This document shows, one piece after another, positions 57,824 through 64,000 of a stretch of 64,000 nt of DNA. The stretch is from the NCBI GenBank assembly GCA_020740775.1, contig JAHEWK010000004.1, forward strand, positions 1,860,001 through 1,924,000. The letters are read 5' to 3'. The DNA is from Ilyonectria destructans (taxonomy: Eukaryota; Ascomycota; Sordariomycetes; Hypocreales; Nectriaceae). Below the pieces are notes generated by a model. It was not told the origin of the DNA and did not search any database. It was given only the letters and a program-made list of their open reading frames with translations. The position numbers and the translations under genes are program-made. The number at the start of each line of letters is the position of its first letter. The first letter of the stretch is position 1.

Positions 57824-59011
57824 TTAATTCATCATAGACTTGCCAATCTCACTCTCCCAGTTCTTGGCGCGCTCGAATCCATTGGCGTGGCTTTGGTAGT
57901 CGTAGAGGGCCTTGGCCACCTCCTCCTTGGAGTTCAGGACGAAGGGACCATACTGGACGATGGGCTGATCGAGAGGAGTACCGGCAATCAGAGCAAGTCG
58001 AGCGGGCTTGGAAGCACCAGCGTCAACTTCAAAGTGGACAACCTCGCCCTCGGGCTCAAAGACAATGTTGTGGAACTGCTCTACAACACGGCTCTGGCCG
58101 TCCTTGCCAACGATGACATCGCCCTCGAGGGTGTAGGCGAAGGCGTTCCAGTTCTTGGGAAGGGGCTGAGTGATTTTGCCACCGGGGCGGATGGTAATAT
58201 CGAGGATCCAAACGGGGGTATAGGCAAGATCCTTTACTGAGTCGATTCCGTGGCTCTGACCGGAGATGACCTTTACGGTGACGCGGGAGTCGTCGACGTC
58301 GACGATGGGGATCTCCGAGGCACGGAGATCACGGTAGCGAGGTTCGCAGGCCTTGAGCTCCTGGGGCAGGTCGACCCAGAGCTGCAGGCCGACGTTGGCG
58401 CTGCCGTCCGGGTTCTGGCGGGGCATCTCGGCGTGGACGATACCGCGGCCGGCTGTCATGAATTGCAAGTCACCAGCGGACAGGGAGCCCTTGTTGCCGG
58501 CGAAATCTTCATGGTCGACGCCACCCTCAAGGAGGTAGGTGATGGTCTCCTGGCCACGGTGGGGGCTGTGCAAAGGTACGGTTAGCCTCTAGTTCACAAT
58601 TAGGGAGGAGAGTGGTTCAAGGAGGACATACTGGTCAGGGAAGCCGGCGCCAGGCTTAATGGAGAAGTGGTCGAGCATGAGGAAGGGCGAGAAGTTGCGC
58701 AGCTGCGGCGTGCCAATGGAGCGGCGGACGCGAGCACCAGCACCTTCGGCCTGCTCAATGGCCAGAATGACCTTGCGGATAGCTCGCTGGGAAGACATTT
58801 CGGTTGCGAAAAGGTGATAAGCTGGGTGCTGGTCCTGGTTCGGGTGGTTGGTGTTGTCGGTCTGCGTGGCGAAGAAGAGGTTGTTTGCGATGGTGTAGTT
58901 CTTTACAAGCTCAATGGCAGTAGTCGCGGTGTCTCGAAGTTGATGCTGGAAGAGGAGTGCAGCAGCCAAAGCAACGAAGACTGGGATGAAGATGTTTCTG
59001 AAAAGCGACAT
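57824..59011 (-). CDS. Pirin family protein with N-terminal hydrophobic segment
   Basis: Bicupin of the pirin family; characterised members bind iron and act as transcription cofactors or quercetin dioxygenases. Exons 59011-58632 and 58565-57824 (66-nt intron) give about 373 aa. The core starts at SSQRAIRKVILAIEQAEGAG and continues VRRSIGTPQLRNFSPFLMLD, with metal ligands in DHPHRGQETITYLLEG (His, His) and FMTAGRGIVHAEMP (His, Glu). The C-terminal cupin follows, with IAGTPLDQPIVQYGPFVLNS. From the first Met there is an extra 71 residues including one clear membrane-type helix (IFIPVFVALAAALLF). An internal Met at 58798 would give a normal 302-aa soluble pirin. Which start is used cannot be decided from sequence. 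Confidence 0.92.
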
Positions 59012-62000
59012 GGGAAATGTGACGGTGGGGACAATCGGGTATTATATATTGATGGGGGGATTGGCAATGGAGGGGGTGAGGGGTTGGCGTGATGCAAGGC
59101 TGTTGCTACTGGATGAGAGAGAGTTCTGGAAGAGAAAACCTGGCGTTAGAAATACGACGAAGCCGACCGGGCGTCGCCAGCGCCAGCGCCAACGCGCGCG
59201 GCCAGGTTTGAGGGGCCACATTTCGTGACGATGATGGCGGGGTGGAGGTTTAGTCACAGTTACATCAGCAGCGCTGACAGTGCAAGCAGGAGAGTGTGGC
59301 CCGAGCTTCGTGCTGCTTTGGGTAGCCCAGAGGCTGATTCAACCGTCGCGTAAGGCGGCGCTAGCGACGGAACAGGCATACTCGTGGGGAATTACTAAGG
59401 GTGACGAGATGGTTGGCTGCGGGTGCTTACCTTGAGACTGGAACTAGGGGGAAATGCTTTGAGGGGAATTTGTCAAGTTTGACTTGGGGCCATGGGTGGG
59501 CGTGGTCCCTGGAAAATGTGTACAATGACGTCGTTGTTCCGGGACACTGAAGGCTTCTTCTCAAGAATGATGCTGTATTCCAACCATGACATGTGTGAGT
59601 TGAGATTAAGACGATACTCACTTTACTTGTGGACACGATGAGCCACACAATTACAACTCCCTCCTTTCAACAACGGTGAAGGTTTCATAGGTCGATGTTG
59701 CGCAGTTTATTCGCAGTCAATTCACAGTCTGGACACGACCTCGCATTGCTCTCTCTCTTACCTCACGCAACAGCGTTTTTCAAGTCGTTCTGTTTTACTG
59801 ATTCCATTACCATCCATTTACTCGAGGATAAGACATCCGAGTGGACAGCGAATTTTGACCACCAGCTAAAAGCATTGGGGTCGAAGAGAGTGTAAGCACC
59901 ACGCATTGACTTATCGTTATCGGACCTGGCAGCTGCCAGCCGACAAGTGCTGGCCGACTTGGATGAGAAGGCACAATTACAGTCCCGACGTCAGAGATTT
60001 GAGCTCTGTTGGATATCCACACTCCTTTAACACCGCATTCTTCGAGGCTCTTTCCGTCATCGTCTACTCCCAATCCCTATTTTCTTTCCAACAATGCACC
60101 CATCTCCATCCCAAGGTTATCATTGAGAGCTCTCTCAACCACCCTCCTTTGGAACTCCTCTCATTGGCTTCCATAGTTCCCTCGCACAACCCTACCGAGA
60201 TGCGTCTAGTCCAACTAGCATCCGGTTCACGGTTGAAGAAATTCCAACTCACACGTCAGAAATACGATGTACTCAGCACACAAAGCGAATAATCGGATGC
60301 TTATATACGAGAACGAGCATCAGCGGCTACTCTGGCACGATGTGTCCCATTCATCCGGCCAGCCTCGGGATGCGCCACCATGCACTAATTATTGAAAGAT
60401 CGAGCATCACCCGTGCGTGCAGTAACATGTGCTGAGACGCTCTCTGTGTGTTGAACAAACAAACCTCGGTCCCGTCGATGGGTCTGCTATAAGTAAATAC
60501 CGGGAGCCACTCCGGAGATCATTTCGCCGGAATACGTCGCATCGCATAATTCAGGGGTGCTTCCCTTAAATGGTAACGCCCAGCTTGCCCCCGATGAAAG
60601 CTGCCGAAGAAACCATCACCGGAAGCACACGCGTCCGGAGACACGACCATAGAGATGCCCCCTTGGACCCTCCATCACGCGGCCCCAGAAACTCGCTACC
60701 AGAGACCCAAAAGAGAACCAGCCCGGATATTAAAAGGGGTGGTTAGAAAGAATGTCACCCCATCGCCAGACGAGCATCCCTCGCCTATTCGATGGCCCAG
60801 GGGTACCCTTCGGTTGCTTGTGAGCGTTGATCAACACCATGATAACTAACCCCAGGATCGCCGAATCTAGAGATCACGACAAGAGAGATGGTTCTCGCGA
60901 GCGATTTTTGTCAACGGCTGAAACCCAAGCAGGCAAAGTGCGACCGCATGCGTGGTTGATCTAGGCTGCTTATCGAGGGACAAGTCAGCTAAGCCCCGCT
61001 TCGACTACGACTGCAACTGAGCAACAACGGCGATGTTGCTCTCGGTTGAATGCGCCATAGTAGCCGCACTTCCGGTGTGAATCAAACCGCATCAAGATTC
61101 TAGTCGGAAAATATAACGGCTGCCTCGATTGCATTGAACTCAATGCTACCATACGGCCCCACGGGGATCATCCAGTTCCACCCGGATTCGATGGCGTAGA
61201 TATGAGGAGGTAGGCTTAATCAAAATGCCAAGCCTACTAGATCACACATATGATCCTACAACACTCGTCAATGCAGCTTTTTCAAGTCTGCCGTAGATGA
61301 GACATCGAAGCCTCCTCGGAGACTCATCCGGGCGTAACACGCCACAGAGTCAAAACACCATAGTTCTCATATCAATGTTCCGGACACTCGATCAGACGAC
61401 GTGGTACTGATATAGTTGAAAATCCCCCTCGGTGATGATGGGGAGGGCGTTTGGTCTCATTACCAAGCATGGCGACTCGAGGGCTTCCCCGAATGTGTCG
61501 CCTCTACACAGCGACCAGAGCCAAGGCAATTCTCTACTTGGCGGCTTTTCTTCTCAGGGTCAAGATGTCGGAGATGAGGAATGTTAGCGCCTCAAAGATG
61601 CGCGAGATCTAGATGAAACTAATCTCTCACCAATCCAGCAAGTCAGCTTAATCCGGACCAGCTGCGACATCGACTTTGACTCAAGAAGATGGATACGGCG
61701 GGGTGAAGGGGGTGTATCCGATATGGACGGTCTCGGATCGGGCCCATCCTGTTCAAAACGGATGCGGTTATCAAACCAACAAGCTCGGGACGGCCCTCGA
61801 CGCTCTTCAGCGGGCCTTTTGTTGAGTCCCATCGCATCATTGTGATATGTTGCGGATGCAACCAAGGAGCCACGAGCCAATGCGCGAGGCGCAAACTAGC
61901 GGAGAGCAGTGGCGGGCTCCATATCTGGCGAGCGAAGGCGGGATGGATGTGTGGATGAGGTGACGGCGCGTCGCCCAACATGCCACTATTATTATCTGAT

Positions 62001-62153
62001 CCAAGTCGGGTCTGTTGCATCGGCATGAAGGATCCAGCGTTGAGGGTCGGGCATTGAGCGGCTCGGGCATTGAGCGGCTCGGAGATGCCCAATTGGCTTC
62101 TTCAGGGAGCTTTGGAGGGGACGTGTTTGATCCCTTGTCATGGCGATCGAGGC

Positions 62154-62188
62154 TCGAGTCTCGAGTCTCGAGTCTCGAGTCTTGAGTC
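62154..62188. repeat. TCGAGTC heptanucleotide tandem repeat (5 copies)
   Basis: Four perfect TCGAGTC units and one variant TTGAGTC, intergenic. No function evident. Confidence 0.9.
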
Positions 62189-63490
62189 TCTGACATGTGA
62201 ATGTGGCTGGTGAGTGGGACCGGGATTGACACGGCAGGGAACATTAGGTGCGTCTGCCACGCTAACAGGGGAAGACGATCCGCACGCCGGCTGACGGGCA
62301 TCATGGCCCTTGCGGTCAATAGAGCGATTCGATGAACGTGATGGGGCAAAAAGAAAACCCATCAAACGGGAGTTCGCTGCCCTAGACCAACGAGATCCAG
62401 AAGAACGCGACGCTCCGGGGGGGGGTTCCTTTTTCGCTTGGCTTCCCGAGGCCATGTGTTGAGCTCGTGTTTTCTCGTCCATGTTAACCGCGGCAGAAAG
62501 CCTGCGCCAAGTCGGCAAGGGGGGCAATTCTCTTATCAGTGGTTTAGACTCCCTTCGCCTCCAGAGTATGTGCCCAAGCCAGCGAATGCGGGTGGTTCTC
62601 CATGCTATACGGCGCAAGCACGGGCCGGCAGGGAATGATGGATGGACAAGAGGAATCCGGCCGGTTTTCGTGCTCTCTGATACCCGACAGGAAGCAGGTG
62701 GCGCAAGCTCTCATCTCATTCATCCCGCTATCATCATGGATCTCCCCTCGTTCCCCTTAGCCAACTTGGTCACCAGGGTGTGAACGCTACAGTACGACGT
62801 ACAGTACAGTCCATGCATGATATGCGCTATATACTATCCCATCCCATCCAGCATGGACCAGCGAGGGAATGTCTTTGAGACGAACCAGTGCGTGCGGGCT
62901 GCATGGAAGATAAGCCGTATTAAACTGGAGACGCACTGACAGCCACTTACAGCCACTGATCTTACTCTGCGCACACACGCAGGCGCACGAGCATCCGGGC
63001 ACGCATTCTTGGAATTGTAATAATGACGATCGATGAGGAGGAGACGCGGATGCTGCAGCCAGACCCCCTTGGGTACCCTCCTCAAGCCGACGGAGCAGGG
63101 GGCGTCGAGGGAGGCCACGGCACGTAGTAGTATTACGGGACAGCAAACCATGGCAGATGGTGTTATCCTCCAATTCACAAGCCGGCGCCACCCTGGATCA
63201 GGACAGGAAAGTAAGAGGCGGCGGCCAAGTCCCGTCCACATTACTCGAAGGGAAATCCGACAGCCAGGTAGGGCTAGGCTGGTGTGTGGTGCGCCAAGGC
63301 GCGGCCAGGGTATGGAGGCTCTACAATGTACAGTGAAGGGTGATCCCGTGCTTTTGGACATGGCTCCGAGAGCGCGGTGAGGCGTAGACCAGGTCAAGCA
63401 ACAGGCGAGGCCAGGGTCAGGAGGCAGAATATGAGGCAGAGTCAACATCGTGATGGGATGCGATGGGAGGAAGCAAAGCCCACTTGAGAG

Positions 63491-63540
63491 CTACCTGGAG
63501 CTACCTGGAGCCACTGAGAGCCACTGAGAGCCACTGGAAG
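63491..63540. repeat. Ten-base tandem repeat CCACTGAGAG/CTACCTGGAG (5 copies)
   Basis: Units are CTACCTGGAG twice, CCACTGAGAG twice, then CCACTGGAAG, with weaker copies on both sides. The reverse complement (CTCTCAGTGG) matches the arrays at 52901-52940 and 7512-7547. Confidence 0.85.
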
Positions 63541-63731
63541 CAACTAAGAAAGCACTGGGAGCCACTTTCACATGCCAGATCAACAGGGGCCTCCTCTGTA
63601 CGCCCTGGAATGGTGCGGCTGAGTGGGCCCACGCGCTCCAGCGCCGATGGTGTCACGGCGGGCCAACAGCACCCCACCACCATCACCATCTTCATCATGA
63701 TGATCTATGGGGGGATTGGGGGGGAGAGAAT

Positions 63732-63758
63732 GCTGTGGATGCTGTGGATGCTGTGGAT
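63732..63758. repeat. GCTGTGGAT nine-base tandem repeat (3 copies)
   Basis: Three perfect copies of GCTGTGGAT in an intergenic, low-complexity stretch near the right edge. Confidence 0.9.
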
Positions 63759-64000
63759 AATGTCTTTTTTTTCTCACTCTCTCGCCATCCGCCACTGTCT
63801 CTCTCTCACAAGCACAAGCCAAAAAGCGACAAGAGGCACAGCCGCTGTCACAGGCACAAGGCACAGGCACACACAGGTACCGACACCGATACCGACACCC
63901 ACTCCCGACCTTGACGCCGACACATGCACATCCAAGGATTCACATGCACATGCCAGCGGCCAAGCTCTAGAGCACGGCCTGGCCTCCCTCCTCCTCCATG

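Larger units (their letters stand above)
59012..64000. other. 5-kb region without a supported gene
   Basis: Frames are short and lack domains. Two plus-strand frames (59695-59895 and 59906-60292) have Leu-rich composition that might be remains of a decayed gene. Simple repeats occur at 62154-62188, 63491-63540 and 63732-63758. No transposon ends or RNA genes were recognised. A gene continuing past the right edge cannot be excluded. Confidence 0.5.

Overview
The window reads as a euchromatic stretch of a filamentous ascomycete (Pezizomycotina) chromosome. It carries eukaryotic genes with many short GT-AG introns (mostly 47-89 nt, CTAAC-type branch sites), compact exons and gene deserts of 1-5 kb. 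A HET-C homologue, a CYS3/MetR sulfur regulator, a CFEM-GPI wall protein and a Fet3/Ftr1 pair point to Sordariomycetes, possibly Hypocreales. The lineage is an inference from gene content; no rRNA, tRNA or mitochondrial marker is visible. Every coordinate and splice junction was read by eye.

Layout. 1.8-2.9 kb: phosphatidylinositol synthase. 3.6-10.1 kb: the reductive iron-uptake locus, with ferroxidase fet3 (minus) and iron permease ftr1 (plus) diverging from a 3-kb shared promoter. 10.1-12.6 kb: gene-free DNA with decayed direct and inverted repeats. 12.6-17.1 kb: a BTB-like protein and a mitochondrial PP2C phosphatase. 17.6-23.5 kb: het-c (minus) and a divergent sphingolipid fatty-acid 2-hydroxylase. 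24.1-25.9 kb: an RBM39-type splicing factor. 27.5-31.9 kb: an unrecognised coiled-coil protein and a VWA protein, convergent. 35.5-39.2 kb: a PLP aminotransferase and a small mitochondrial protein. 39.8-41.3 kb: the bZIP regulator cys-3. 44.6-51.2 kb: a Chl4/CENP-N kinetochore protein, a TatD-family nuclease and the ribonucleotide reductase large subunit. 55.7-59.0 kb: a CFEM-GPI protein and a pirin with an N-terminal membrane segment. 59.0-64.0 kb: no convincing gene.

Most genes are unrelated housekeeping genes. The clear functional module is fet3-ftr1: perfect matches to the SreA/Sre1 iron-repressor consensus ATCWGATAA sit just upstream of both genes. Other points worth attention are an inverted pair of MCB-like elements before RNR1, a start codon spanning the 3' splice site of the long cys-3 intron (possible truncated isoform), a 13-nt micro-exon in the aminotransferase, a GC-AG intron in the PI synthase gene, the membrane-anchored pirin, and a short minisatellite unit recurring in three intergenic places. 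I found no wholly new multi-gene system.
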